In this document: positions 23,002-37,817 of the stretch, in pieces | Layout of the letters: every line of letters begins with the position of its first letter | Position numbering within the stretch: the first letter of the stretch is position 1 | NCBI GenBank assembly: GCA_023101725.1 | Contig: JALJCO010010195.1 | Location: 682,001-746,000, forward strand | DNA: 64,000 nt | From: Atherinomorus stipes | Lineage: Eukaryota; Chordata; Actinopteri; Atheriniformes; Atherinidae | Direction of reading: 5' to 3' | Notes under the pieces: model-generated | What the model was told of the DNA's origin: nothing | Seen by the model: only the letters and a program-made list of their open reading frames with translations | Databases searched by the model: none | Translations under genes and position numbers: made by a program

Positions 23002-26000
23002 CTTGAAAGCACAAATATTAAAAGACTTGTCAGATACAACTTCACATGGTCAGGTGTTAGTAAAATCTGGGGTTCATCAGTGATTTGTTAAGCGCTCTGT
23101 GGTTTCAGGGTTGCAAGGAGTGTGCTACGTCATCATCAAAGGGACAGATCCCCCTGGTCTGCACACCAGCCAGTCATTTTAGATCCAGCTGACAGTCTGC
23201 AAAGCTGACAACTATAAAATATCTCAGTAACCTCCCTTGTCTCAATTTTTTGGGTGAATCTAGTCCCTATGTGTAGTTTCAAACTGCTCCCGTTATGAGT
23301 TTGTCACTGTATTCTTTTTTTTCCACTTTTTCTTTTGATTGTTGTTCCTTTTCTGCTTAAAAAATATATCAAATTTTCAATAACCGAATTATTTTTGCAC
23401 ATTCCAAAAGGGGATTAAGTCCAAATGCAGATGTTACATTCTTTGATTTCTTTTTCTTTTACAGCTTTCTACCATGCAGGAATGATAGAAATGATTGAAC
23501 TGCTGTGTGAGTAAAGTCAGACAGATTTTAGGACATCATCAATAGAAAATGACCAAAGTCTTGGATAGACCCAGAGATGAACACTGATAAGTATAGTAGA
23601 TTAGACATTTGACAGTCCATCACGTGCAATATAAAGTTGTGCTTTAAAGTTTATATAACCTCCCATTAAAGACAGAAAAAAATCAGCTGCCAGTGAAATA
23701 AGTTTAAATTGACAAACGTAACAATAAATAAAAAATTTATGGACATCATTACATTGATTTTGTATTGTAGTTCAACAGAAATATTAAAAACAAACAAATA
23801 AAAAATAAAACAAGCATACAGGAATGATTGGGCTCCTGAACTAAAATTTTGTTGAGCAACACTTTGAGGCAATCACTGCAATCAGGTGTTTTGTGTAATT
23901 TTCAATGAGACTTCTGCACCTGTTGACAGGTATTTTCACTCACTGTTCATAAGCAAGGGGCTTTAAATTGTCTGGGACAGTTTTGTTTGTTTTTTTTTTA
24001 TCATTTTTTAAACAAAAAAAATCTAAATCAATATTTTATTTGACTAAATTATAATTTAGTGAATTTTTATTTATTAGTACTTTTTTCAGTTTCATGCTAT
24101 CTGAATTACTTTTATGATTTTAGCCTTTTCTTTAATGGGAGGGTGTGTAAACTTTCAAGCACAACTGTATTATGAGTCTGTAAAGTCAAAACATGTCAAC
24201 ATCACAACAACATCACTTTTGCTGTTTATATAAGTATGGCAAGTGTCCAGTAGTTATAGAACATGGCAACGGTGGAGAGAAGCAGTAAAAAAAATTGCTT
24301 TTTAAAATTTATATTGAATAAATCATAAATAATTTATTACATCACGCAATCCTGCACAAAATAAGGAAAGCTCTGGAAAATGAATGTGTGGATTTACTAC
24401 ATCTCTGAAGAGCTTTTTTAAAAAGGAACTGATGAATCTGCAACTTATTTCATTTCAAGTGTATCTTCCTAACATTGTAAGTTGGTATCTAATTGACATT
24501 TTGGAAAATTACCTGTTTAGGATGTTTCACGTTTTTCCAGTTTCAGTTCTTAGAAAATCTACCCTGATGTGATGATATCAAGTGAACAAATGTAAAGTGG
24601 AATCCATTTTCTCCTCTAATATTCACCAGTAACAAACAAACTAGATGTATAAGCTCAGTAGTATCCTATTTTGATGAAAAATGAAAAATAAACTACAAAC
24701 AATAACTTACGGTGTTGTATGATGGGTAATATATTTGGGGTCTGGAAGGTCTTGACAGTGGCGGGACCTTCTCCACCAGTTGTTATGACCTGCACCTCCA
24801 GTCTGTAGTAGGTGGACGGCCGCAGGTTGGACACCACAAGTAAGTTATGATCCTGCCAAGAGAGGGAGGAGAGCAGTGGAGAACATGTGATCAGCTGGGA
24901 AGCAACAGATCCTGCCTCTGAGCTTGACGGGACAGGCTGTAAGACGTGCGGCCTGTGCAAAGATGGACGCACGTCCCCGTTTTTACAGCCCGTTCAGAAG
25001 AAAACAAAAGCTTTGTTTTCTATAGGCTGCTGCCAGCTTGATAAAATGTGCGGTGGGTGGTTTTATTTATAGACGCGCTCGGGAGGCAGGGAGGTGCAGA
25101 TAGGCAGAACGTGTTGTTGGATGAAGCAGATTATGTCAAAGAGCGTCAGTTTCAGAACTTGTGGAGACGATGAAAGAGGAAGACGCGAAGACAGATGAAG
25201 AGGTAGGAGCGGAAAACTTCCAGCAGGACACGACACTTCCTCAGATCTATTCATGAGCCTGTCTGCACGCTGCAGCTTATCACAAGACTTATGCAAAGAG
25301 GCTCCTGGAACATTATCTTAAAATCACTGTCACCTCTAACAGATGCTATGAACTAAAATGTGGAAGACAAAATTCCAACTGCGCAGGTTAATATTCATAA
25401 GGCTCTCGATGGTATACGAGACCAGAAACACATCGGTCTTGCTCCGCTGCGAACAGACTTACCGGAGGCAGGATCTGGGACTGGGAGATGATGCTGTTGG
25501 GCAGGCTGTTTTGCCGGCTTTCTGTGTTGATCTCAGCCCAGGTGACCTGGAAGCCAGTGATTCGCTGATGAGGAGCCACCCTGGACACGCGCCACAAGAA
25601 GCTACCAGTGATGTTCCCATCATTGATGGAAAAGGAGGCAGTCAGGTTCTCCGGCTTAGCCAAGACCTTTGGCGGCCCCGAAGCTGCACGGAGAAAGACA
25701 GACACAGTGATTTCTCAAAATCGATGCTGGTTGCCAGGAAAATCTTACGAAATGTTGACCTACACTCTCAACTCTGTATAGATTTTATACATCATCGTGA
25801 TAACAGATAACACCCTGAGGTGTCTGATTACTGTGTCTGCACTAATGTTGATCGATTTTAAAATGCCCTTCATGTGTCAGACAGCTGGATCCTCACCTCC
25901 CTCCCCCGGGCAGGGGATGTGTTTGTGAGTCTTGCTTCGTAGGGTAGCGCAGGATGGGGTCAGGAAGGTGGTGCTCTCGTCCTTGGAGCGCCTCTTGGAC

Positions 26001-29000
26001 TTCAGCAAGTGAACGGTGACTTTGTATTTGCAGGAGAACAGCAGACCTGGGAGATTGATGTAGTTCTCCTGAGCACAGAAACATATTTTTCAGCCATGAT
26101 GACTTTGACGTGTCACCCAGGTCAGGTCCCATGGAGCTTCAGAGATAATTAAATACACAGCGCCGGGGCAGATCGCATTCCCGTTCAGGCCTCAGAAACA
26201 TGCTCCACATTACAGCACTACTTTGAACACCCACATGGTAGAAGTTAGGCCACTACTCTGCAATTTAAACTGCAATATAAATTTTATCATAGCTTCTAAA
26301 TGAAGCATAAACACTAGAGGAACTTCAATAAGAGGCAGCAACTATAGTGGATTCATGTGTAATTTGAAATGAGAATGGCCTGTAAATCCATGTAAATAGT
26401 TCTGTGCGGCGGTCCTTCACTGTAAACCCATTTCAAGTTTTAATCATCTATTGATCTTAACAAAAAAACACTTTTCTCATTTCTCAGAGGAAACAAAAAA
26501 AATCCAGCTGACGAGTGGATTTAGTCCTTGCAGTAATAAAGACGGCCTACATTAATAGGCAGTCTCTTGAGAGAGGGTGTGTATATTCTCTCTGATATGA
26601 AACAGCTTTGATTAAAAGTGAATGAGGCGCTGCGCTCACATAAAAGAAGCACAAGTCTGGAATCTTCCCTGGTGATCTATAGAAAATGTATATTTCCTAG
26701 CAACCGGAGTGCTGCTTCCTGAAGAATGTGGTGATTGCCAGGCTTCAGCCCTCTTGCACCAGCCTGACAACCCCCCCCCCCCCCACCCCCCAGCCTCAGA
26801 CTCTACTACACAGACATTACTGCATCCTAAAACAAAGGCTAACGCAGTAAACGCAGTAGCATGGCTGGAGGTGAATGAACCCTCGTTCCGGGAAACACTG
26901 TTGAAGTAAATGTGTTTTATTGGCCTACACACCACATGCCTGACCATAATTACTGACTCATAATATTCAAAACAACAGCCAGTGATTTGCACAGACCCGA
27001 CGCAACAGGGCTTCGAGTTCACTCGGTGGAGCTGTTTTCTTTAGTGGAGCTGTCCTCTCTAAGCATCAGACAAAAGGTTAGGAGCGTGCTCTGCATAGCA
27101 CAGAGTTGCTGATCAAGTCATAGCTCTCTGCGCTGCACTCTGCAAGCGGAACGACTGGAGACCAACCTGCGTGACGGATTTCTCTGGTCCTCGGGTCTCG
27201 TTGTGGCTGCAGTACTCGGGCATCCACTGGACATGGTAGCGGCTCACAGCAGGATCTGGGGGGAAAAAGGGAGGATGAGAAGAGAAATTGCAAAATAAAA
27301 CAGTAAAAGGAACAACTTAGCATGCACAGCCTTCATTTTAATCTGAATAAAACGTAAACATTCAGTTACAAGGACGCATCCAGCATTCAAAATGCAATAC
27401 CAGTGGAAATATGAGCTTGTTTTGATCCCAGTGCCTCCGCTTAACATAATAAGTAAACAATGACTCATGCTGTGTTTTTGTTTTGATTATCAGTGTCAAA
27501 ACTGTCAGTCAAGTAAACAATTAGTGAATTAGCTTCTTAACCCTTAGAACTCTGATAGCATTTTCCATGATTTTGCATTCATGTCTAATATTACACAGGA
27601 ATGCAGAATTCAAGGGTTTAACTTTCATATAAATTCAGCACAGCCAAACCTGGATTTTACACAACAAAATTCAGACAGAGATCGACCAAAAACAAAGTAA
27701 AATCCCAGATTTTGTCTCCTAGATTACAAATATACATACAAATGAATGAAATCCAATTTGTTGCTGCTGTAGTTATCATATAAATATAGTGGTGTAAAAG
27801 CAAAACACTTGCGCCCCTCTTTTCTTTCAATTAAAGAGATGTTTTCAAACTGTACCTCAGCACAATATTTGAGTTGATTCAGCTTTGTTACATTTCATCA
27901 CAGTACTGTCCCCACAAAGCATTAGTCTGATGTTAATCTGACAGGCTCAAATGATTAACTGACGCTTATCTTACAGATTACAACATCTGCTATCTGAGAT
28001 CTCCTATCTTTGTTTCCATTTTGGTGCTCTTGACAAAGTACATCTGAAAACAAAAACTTGAAAGCACATCCTCCTTTATATCCATATTAGCTTATCAATT
28101 AGAAGTTTCCTGTTCCCTAAATTTTTCATTTTGGCTGCTGTAGGCAACATATAATGAACCAAATAATCTTGCCTTGGCCTCGCAGAGGTTCACCAGCTCA
28201 GCTGCAGATTACAGCAACATTCCCTTCATCACGGTGCAGCAGCTCCTTATAAACTCATCAGAACTGTTTATCTGCCCATCGCCATCATTCTCTGTTACAA
28301 GATTTATTATTAATTCAGCCCTGTTGCTTGGATTTTTTAAATACTTCTACAATTAATAATTGAGTTATGCTATGTTCACCCTTCAGCGGGAGCCTGGGTT
28401 GTAGTGGGGAGATAAAAGGGGTCCTTTGAAGGCTTAGACACAGATCTGGCACTTGAAGCCCTTGAGGTCTTTGGAAGCAGAAGAGAGAAATTAAAGGGAA
28501 CCGGGAAATCAGGAAAAAAGTAAACAAGATAGGCTTAGCCGGATCTGACGGAGAGGGGAAGTGGTATGTAAAACAAGAAATGGGACATGGAAATCAGGTG
28601 GAGAACAGAACCTAAGCAGTGTTCGATAAATCATGGCTGGAGGCGAGCTTCAGAAGTCCAGCCACCGCCAAACTGCTGTCTATTGTCTGAGTGCTAGGCA
28701 GACAGAGATATATTATCTGAGCCGGTGTACTATATGCTTCTATTTTGTCTGCTGGAGACAACCCAGAGGCCAGGCTGCTTTGGATCACAGAGACAATGAG
28801 TGAGAGTTTAATCATGGTTCAGTTAACCTGTCCCTTTCTCTATCACACAAACCAGATGTCCAGAGACTCCAGCTTTCCAGGCCATCTGTGTGTCTGTATG
28901 TTTACATCAGTGGAAAGCAAGGCCATCCCTCAGACTAATAAGTGGCAGTGGCAGACACACCACGGACCAAGACCACAAAACAAGAGGCAGAAAAAGAAGC

Positions 29001-32000
29001 AAGACCCGGATTAACTCTGCTATGCAACACGGAGATTCCCCAGCCATGCTTGATCCCCGTCAGCATCACTCAGCTCGCTGAGGCCAGGCCAATCTTGCTA
29101 ACAGCTCTGCGCCAATTCTATCCCAAGGCTCTCCTCACTCTGATTCAGCAGTTGGTGTCTCACCAGGCCTTTTCTGCAGCCAGGGTTTGCATTCTTGACT
29201 CCAAGATGTGGAGTTTGGCTTGGGCGATGACATATATTAGTAACATAACATAGACCAGTGAATGGGACTTGACAGGTTACCCTGAGAGCATGGCTTTCAA
29301 GGTTTCCATACTTTCACTCTGGTCTTAACAGAATGGACGCCACTGGGACAGGCATTCCTGGAGTCTTTAACCCCTTGTGATCCACCACCGTGTCTGCTTG
29401 CCATGACATCAGGTCTTGTAAAACGAAACGGGGCCACTTCGATGCTAATGTGAGCGTCTATTAAACGCAGCTGAGCTCCAGCACTGTGTTTATTGTTCTT
29501 TACTAAACAGTGGCTCCTCTCTACCAGTCCATGTGCAGATTTTAACCACCTTGCAGACCCCTCACAAAGACAGGTTGCTTTATTTACACCACATGATACC
29601 ACATTTAAAAGGGGGACTCATTATTGTTTAAGCAAGTGAAGATCGGTAATAACATTTTAATATGGTGCACATGACTCATGGTGATTGATGGGCATAATGG
29701 GGTGCTAATTTGATTTAAACAGAGCTTAAAATCAGAGTGCTTACCTCCTCGTTTTTTCCAGTACACGCGGACCTGTAGCTGACCGTCCTGGTAGAAGGGC
29801 GTGCCTACTTCAAGAGGGCCAGAGGGGCGTTTGGCCAGGGTTGAACTGAGAGGGGATATATCCTCCTTCTTTGACTTGAACCCCGATTTTGCTGACAGGA
29901 GAAGAGAGAAATGTTTGGTGCTGTAGCTAAGATACGACAGTGACAGTGTTATGGCACACTTCAGTGTGGTAACGGCACACACAATTGTTTCTTTGTCAAG
30001 GCAGAGCAGAGAATAATGTGAGGAACAACTGGTTCTTCATGAAGAAATGTGCTGTAACTGGAAGGGTACACACATTCACACACAATATAGCAAAGGTTGG
30101 GGGTTCAAGTCCCTCTAGAGCCACACATGCAAAAGAGTGCGCACTCTCATTACACTGAGGCTCGCTGCCTAAATACGCAAGAGCTACGAATGAATACAGA
30201 TGTGCTGACAGCGTACTTTGGCCATTCTTGATTTTTTTCTAATGCTCATGATGATTGTTTGCCCTTTCTGTAATTTTGGGGAACTTAACTCTCTTGAGAG
30301 ACAAACAAACGAAATAGGAACCAAAGACTATGGAATTCTGTTTGGCTGCCTCAGTCAGTCCCATGTGTGTCTGCAATCAGACTACAGCTCCATCCAGGTT
30401 TTGGCTGATTTCAGGTGGTGCACGACCATGCATGTGACTTAATTGTCCATATTGTGCATATTTAGATATCATCAAAACTTGGTTTTGTCAATATCTATGG
30501 TGTTTTCTCAGGTACTTTAAAGGAATCCCCCACTGGTGGATTTACGGCCTTGAGTCCAGGACCTACTTGTCATCATACTATACTCTTTTGGAGGCAGAAG
30601 TGGCCATCTCTGGACAAAAGGGAGGACATAGTGATAATTGTGACTCAGCTGGATTAAAAACAACTCTCTCTGTGTAAATGGGAACTTTGAATTTCCAATG
30701 TCTGACAAAGAAAAATGGAAGAAAAAGCCACAAGAATTTGGATTTCCAATTTGGAAAATATGGCCAAGGTTCACCAGCCTCTACCTTTGCCTGTTTCTAT
30801 TTTTGTTTTTTAAAGACAGCCAGCACATTTAATGCTAAATCACTGTTTCATTATGCTGAAAAAAATCAATTATTTTGTCTACTATTCTTGATGAAATAAA
30901 GATAAATCAAATTTTGGAATTTTATGTTCCAGCTATCCACCTCTGTGGCTCACTGAACACTTTAGCTAATGGCACCATAATTACTTGTGAATCAACTTTG
31001 AGAGAAACGGATGGTTTAGACCAGGTAGCCTTGTCCATATTGTTTTGGGGTTTGACAAGCTGTAGTAAGACAGGCTGGTATTTTGCGCTAAATGCTAATG
31101 TCAGTACTGCATTGCTAACTTGTGAAAGAAAGCTAACACGTGCAAGCTAGCATTAAACACTGATGCTGCATAACATTTGCTTTGGTAGATGTAACTCGAA
31201 GCCAGGAAGGATTTCATGCCGGAGTTGACTGTGATCAGTTAGGAAGTCAGAAACTCAGGATTTGGCAACTTTTGTCCTCACTGACTTGGATAGCTGCTGT
31301 TGGCAACATAAGCTGATAGCGTACAACACTTGATGCCTAGTTTTACCCAAAGGAACACCACAGCAATGATTCCACTGATAGTACCGTGTTTGACTGATTT
31401 AATGAAACTCAAGCTGACATGTACTAATAAACACTTTTATTACAGTGGCTATCAACCCCATTTATCCGCATGGCTGCCATGTTTGATTTTGAGGTCAGTG
31501 CTGGAGAGGTTCGTCCAACTTTTTGAGTCAGAAATCCAACTTCAGGGGGTGCTCCCATTGATTTTTCCAACTAGTAAGACGGAAATTTTGACTTCCAAGT
31601 TCAAACGTAACATAAGTACAGACGAGGATTTTAGGTTATTTTTGGCAGGGATTGGGAAGCAAAAAGCTCAAGGCAGCTCAAGGTACAAAAAAAAAAAAAG
31701 GAGGAGGACTAACAACACATGCAACACGACTTTTACTGCCATCCCAACAACCAAAGTCGGACAACTTAATAGAGAAAGAAATATTGGCCCCATTTTTTAC
31801 CTGATTCATTATTCTGTGCGGTACTGAAGTGGAGAGAAGCCTTGGAGCTCTTCAGTCGCACCTGTCCCCAGTATGTGACAGCTTGCAGCTCCACAGTGTA
31901 ACTGCTGTTTTGCTGCAGTCCCTCCAGATCCACCCAGTTTTGAGCCTGTGACAACAGAAAAAAGCTTGGATGTTGGCATTTGTGCATTACCACACTGTCA

Positions 32001-35000
32001 CTGGAGACTCCTGTCACTACAGCAGCTCAGCTCAGCCCCAGCCAACGCAAGCCTGTGGGAAAGCCCTGCTTATTGAGAACACATGTGGAGGAGAAGAAGG
32101 GTTCGTGGTGCAGAGATAGCCTTCAGGGTCTTGTGTGAGAGCTGTGTTATCAGAACCTCCCAGGGCTTCTTCACCGAGCTGTACTTCCAGCATTCCACCA
32201 TCAGCGTGAACTCGATGAGTTCCTCTTATTGACTGCGTGTGTTTTGACATTCCTTTACCAGAAGGCTGCTTTCAAAGCCCTGAGGTGCCAAAGTGGAAAC
32301 CAGTAGTACATGTGTCAACAGTGTCTGGTGTCTCCCACCTCTATCTCCTCTCTGCCACATCTGCTACACATTTCAAAAACTAATTCAGGAGAAAACTCTA
32401 TGAGGTGCGTGTGGACCGTCTAGACAATCTGTCTTTCTGCTTGAGTCTCTAGTGAAATGCTCTTCACAGATACTGAGCAACACGTGCTATCAGATCGCAC
32501 GTTACCAAGAGCAAAGATGTTAAAAAACAGCATTTCTGCTTTTTCAAATGACATGCAAACCCTTTTAACAGAGCGTTGCATTTCTAACAGAACACAACAT
32601 TTATTTATGTGATTAAACGCGTGTTTATAGTCAAAATAAAACAAACTTGAGAACACTTTGAAATAGCGTGAAAACCTTGTTAGAAACACACAGTTGTGGA
32701 ATGACTGGCACTCTTTCACCTGGCCACATTTCCGCTGCTGGGTCTGTTTCTGTATGGTTTGATCAGCCGTGGCATTGTGCAGCCATGTGAGTAAAATTTC
32801 ATTTTGTGGTCCAATTATATTCCTGGATCACATATTTCTGCAAGGTTTGTAAACTCACAAGGCAAGTTCTAGGATATTTTTCCAAATGGCACACAAAAGT
32901 CTTCAATGATTTAAGTTATGCTCATAGAAGTAAGTTAAATTAAAACATGTAGACATACTGCCTCAGCCTGTAGCAGTCCAGCAGTCAAACTTATGTAGAA
33001 GCAAAAACCTGAATAAATTTGTAATCCTGTCAACATATTAGTCGGTTTTTGTCTGTTTTATCCAAGTAAGGAAGTGCACCCTTGCTGTTGTTATAAAACT
33101 GAGTTTTTGGTATCTGCATTCCCAGAGGAAGGAGCATAAACTTCTTCTTTCTGGCTAGAACAAATAGTTGAGACTGTTCCAGCATTGAAAGCTGTTCCAA
33201 CAAATAACAAGGGCATTAATGACAGGAATCATGATATTTATGCCATGATTAGAGACAGTTTCTTGGATGTTTTTAGACCCTTAGTTTAAATGCATTGTTT
33301 TATGGGGGGAAAAAAACAAAAGTAAAAATGGATGAGAACACTTCATTTTGAAGCTGCTGTTAAAGGTACAATAAAAATACAGGTATTAAGACTCAAAACA
33401 TATGCTTGACTTTATAAATTAGTGAATTACACAATCGATTGTGAGTAAAGACTGAAATTACAAAACGAGCAAACTCCAGAACAATTCAGACTGAGACGTT
33501 TAAGAAACACAGACACTGCAGTCATGATTTATCACTCTAAACGGGGCTATTCATCACACTTAATGTGTTTCCCTTCAAATCTTAACAGTCTAAGGATTCT
33601 TTCATCAGTATAAGGAATTATAACAATGAACAACCCATTGTATCAATGCGTGTGACTGATAGCCTTGCGAGACCATGTAAATAAATGCAATTCCTATTGC
33701 ATGTTTATCTTTTTCCACTGCTCGCTGGCATGGATTTTTAAAGAGACGTGGAAGAGAGACGGGAGGAAAAGATGCTGAAATAATCCTGGAGGAGACTGTG
33801 GAGTCTAAGGGAGGATAAAGGAAAGGAAAAAAAGGAACACAACGAGACTGGGACAGAGTGAGAGGATTACCCCATTGGTGGTCTTTCTCCTTTTCTTCTT
33901 GGATGGCACCATCGACTTGGTGGGCACAGTCCAGCTCCAGAACACTTTGTAGTGATGTATGGGAATATCCGGCTCCTCTGGCAGAGTCCAGTTGAGACGA
34001 GCTGTCACCAGGCTTTCTTCGCCCAGCGTCATGTTGGTGACACGCAGACTGGCAGGGCTGGGAGGGGCGGATGGATCTGAAGGCATGGCAAGGAAGAATA
34101 CTGTTAATGGTTACGATTTAAAATGCATCTGGGAACACTTAGGGGGGAAGACAAAGCGAGCCTTTATTTCCTGTATGTGACAAATCATGAGCCAGGGTAG
34201 TAGAATTTCAGGTAGAGTGTATTACAGGCCAAGACACCTTTCACCAACCCAGTTGAGAAAGGGGGGGAGGGGGGCTTGTACAAGACTGTGTAAAGTAATT
34301 AGTCCTCCATTGACAATCTGCCATGCGATGTTATGACAGGTGCCATGTCACGTCTATGACAGTGTTCAGAGCTCAGGTCAGGGGTTAACAAACACATGCC
34401 GCTTACTCTGGCTCACACACTCCACATTCCTGTACTCTAATGCGACTGAATTTGGTCCTGAACCTATCCATATGTGCTGCGACCCAGCGCACTGCCATCT
34501 GCCAGTGACAGCCCTGGTGCAGGAGGACGGGCAGAGCCACAAGCCAGACGTGAGGGAATGATCCTGTAACAAGAAAATGATTCATGCTCTCCTCTTCCCA
34601 ACACTCGCCCACCTGAAACACATTTTAATCCACTCCGGACACATCGGGCCTCCATACTGGCTGATGTCAGCAGTGCAAGATAAATAAAGCCCTTACAAAT
34701 TGCCCTAACAAAGAATGGAAGTGCAAAATTACATTCAGATGAAATGGTTGGACTATATAAATAACAACGGCAGGACAGAAAGACTGGGGGTTCATCAAAT
34801 CCATGACAGCTCTCATCAATCTATCAACGTTCTGGCGCTGATTGCCCTGATTGGAGATCGGTTTCCATCCCTTGCAGCAGAATCCCTCTCCCACCTGGTG
34901 TCCGCCTCCAACAGTCATGCACAATGCTCCTGGGAGCAAATGCATGATGAAGGACTGACAGCACAGGTCAACACACCACCAAACATGGTGATACTTTATT

Positions 35001-37782
35001 TATGCAGTACTGGTTCGAATATTTGACAGAAAATAGTGAGTCATAACAAATGCCTTTTTGGTGTGTGTGTATATTTCTTATGACAAATGTATACACATAC
35101 TGAACTCTACACTGTTAATGGTAAAACTTGGGGGCATTTGGCCTCAGGTCAACAGGGCAAGCTATTTGATCTGAACTAAATCCAATGTAGGCATAAACCT
35201 GCAATCCCCACAAAACCACAAGACAAGAATCTGTACCTCTAACAAATGCCATCTGCTTCCCAAAGTGCCCATTAACAAAAGGCAATAAAGAGTAGTCGAA
35301 TAGTAACACAGGGTGCCATCAGAGCTCGTTCTCCAAGCTGAGGCAAAGATCTAAAAGGTTACATCACTTTATCTGGAAGCGAGAAAGCTTTTACTCTTCT
35401 GAAACCTCCTATACCCTGAGCAATTCAGACTTATTACATTTCTTATGACTATAAAAAGGGGAACCCCTCCTTTAAAGACATAAATGAAGATTTTATTGCA
35501 ACACAGACAAGAAATGTTCTGCACATGCTGTCCCTTCTCATTACTTGGAGACTTCTTGGCATCAGCACGAGTGTCATTTAACACGCTGGGTAAATGTGTG
35601 GAAACTGCAGAGAGGCTGCACTTATTTACAATTCAGGTTAATGAGGTGCCTGCAAGAATTTACCAGTTTTATTACCCAAATACTCTTTTAAATAAACACA
35701 CCTAAGCAGCGCGAACACCATAAGCCAAATTTGCCTGATGTATGTTTGGCTTTAGGAGTCATGTTTTAGTCATAAACAGTCTGCTACTGCGCTGTGGAGT
35801 CACGCGGCCGAATAGTTTAGAAGAAAAGGGACTTTTACTCATATGAACTAATGTAAAGTGAATCAAAACAGCATAGTTTTAGAAAATAATACCAGACTTC
35901 TTTGACTCAGTGAAAATGTAAGCTTATTTGACATAAGCGTGCTTTGTGCGGCCATGAAGGCAGTCATGAAAATCTCAAAGCTTCCACCTGTTCCAAGTGC
36001 CTCCCCGAAACATATGGAGGTCAGTGAGTGTCAAACAGGAACTTGCACACAAAGAAAGGCCACACACAAACATGCAAATGAACATACAAACATACACACA
36101 CAGACCTCTGGAGGAGCGGAAGTGTTTGCTGGGTGCAGTGAAGCCGCGGGTCCCGTGGACATTGACTGCTGCAACTCTGAACTGGTACCATCTGCTGGCT
36201 CTGATGTCAGCCAGTTGGATGCGCTCCTCTGCGGTCTGAGGGACAGATGGGGGGGAGAGCAAACCACAGGGGTCAGGGTTTACGCAGGGTCATAGCCCCA
36301 TGTGAGTTTGCTGCCACATCAGTCATCTGTGTGTTTCTCTTTGCCAAACTTTCAAAGACACTGCGACTGGGAGGAATGTGCTGGCGTTGTGCAGTTCTAC
36401 AGCTGCAGCATGTTGGGAATCTGACGGGATCTAAAACGGGTTCTTCCTGACGTACGCCATAATTTTGCATGTATAGTTCACCGGTCTCTACCTGTGCCAC
36501 TGTTTGCCACTCTGTGGCATCATCCTCACTGGGATGGATGCCGTAGTTCCAGCGGCGCTGCACCACATAGAGGACGGGCTCCACGGAGATGTTGAACTTG
36601 GATGACCAGCGGATCTCCAGCTGACCTGACGGCTGCTCCACAAACACCAGCTCCTTCCTCGGCTTCAGGGGGACTCCTAAAAGTAAAAGATGAGTTAATA
36701 TCGACTCTGCGTGGAACACAAGCTGATGAAATTTGCTCTTTTCTTCTCGCGGGTGAATGATCGGTGGAAAGACAAATGACACCACCAAAGGAGATACAGG
36801 TCTGAAAACGAGACATGACCTCATGGCGATAGATTTAATGCATGCTGTGGGTCAACAGCATTATCTTTCTGCTGTGACAGCTTGTGATATTTCCTGGCCG
36901 GGGTCGGCATTTTAGTGTTTGAGTAGCTGTGCTATACACATAGTTTACATTCAGGTATTCTTTCTGACAGGTACAAAACACAGCAGTACAGACATGCACA
37001 CATGTATGGAAGGTTAATTTGCATCATTGAACTTCACATCCAGCTTTTCAGACAAAGTTGACTTGGCCATGTGCAATAAATTAAAGATTTATTAAGTGTG
37101 GGACTGAGCCAAACACTCAGCCAAGTCAGGCTGACTCTCTCAAGTAGATTTATTGCGGCGGAGACGCAGTGAGTTGTTGATTGAGCATCGGGCACAGCGA
37201 TAATGAGATGGAGATTGGAAAAGCGAGTTTGGAAGTACAGGAGAAGGCTCAACAAATCCCCCAGTTCTCAATAAATCACCTAGGACTTCAGTGCGTTACG
37301 TTGGACCTCTGTCGCTGCTGAGCAGCCCACTGCTGCTTCACGTTTATGAAGAGCATCACTGGTGCTCAAGGCTACAGCGCTGCACGTAGGTAAATAACAT
37401 CATCAAGGCTGTGTTTTGCATTCAGAGCATATGATCTGCTTATATCTCTATTCAATCTTTATACACGGCATGTAAAAGTGATCGATGTACAGAATTGTGG
37501 TCGATAGAGGGGGAGGCCTAAAGTCACATGTATGCAAAGCCAATACTATGTTTGGTCCCCCCCTCAGAGCAGCTCCCTGCATACTAACAGCTGGGGGTCG
37601 TTGTGCTGCGGTTTCACAGCTCCACAGCAGTGCGTGTGTGCGCCAGTACGTGCCAACAGACGCGTCACATTTCCTGCACAATAATCAACACAGAGGTAAC
37701 CACAGCATTCTTCTTCTCCTCCCTCTGTCTTCGTTCATCCTCCCACAAAGTCGCACAATCTTGCACAGAAAAAAAAAACAAA

Positions 37783-37817
<35 letters not shown>

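Noticed and set aside
30085..30120. B-box-like GGGTTCAAGTCCC in intron 8
   Set aside because: There is no A box at the right distance and no tRNA fold, so it is most likely chance.
31330..31827. 165-codon plus-strand frame overlapping exon 8
   Set aside because: It is antisense to anos1 and includes repeat-like DNA and a poly(A)-derived Lys run; no family resemblance.
36273..36824. 183-codon minus-strand frame
   Set aside because: It is anos1 exon 5 with intron sequence read through on both sides.
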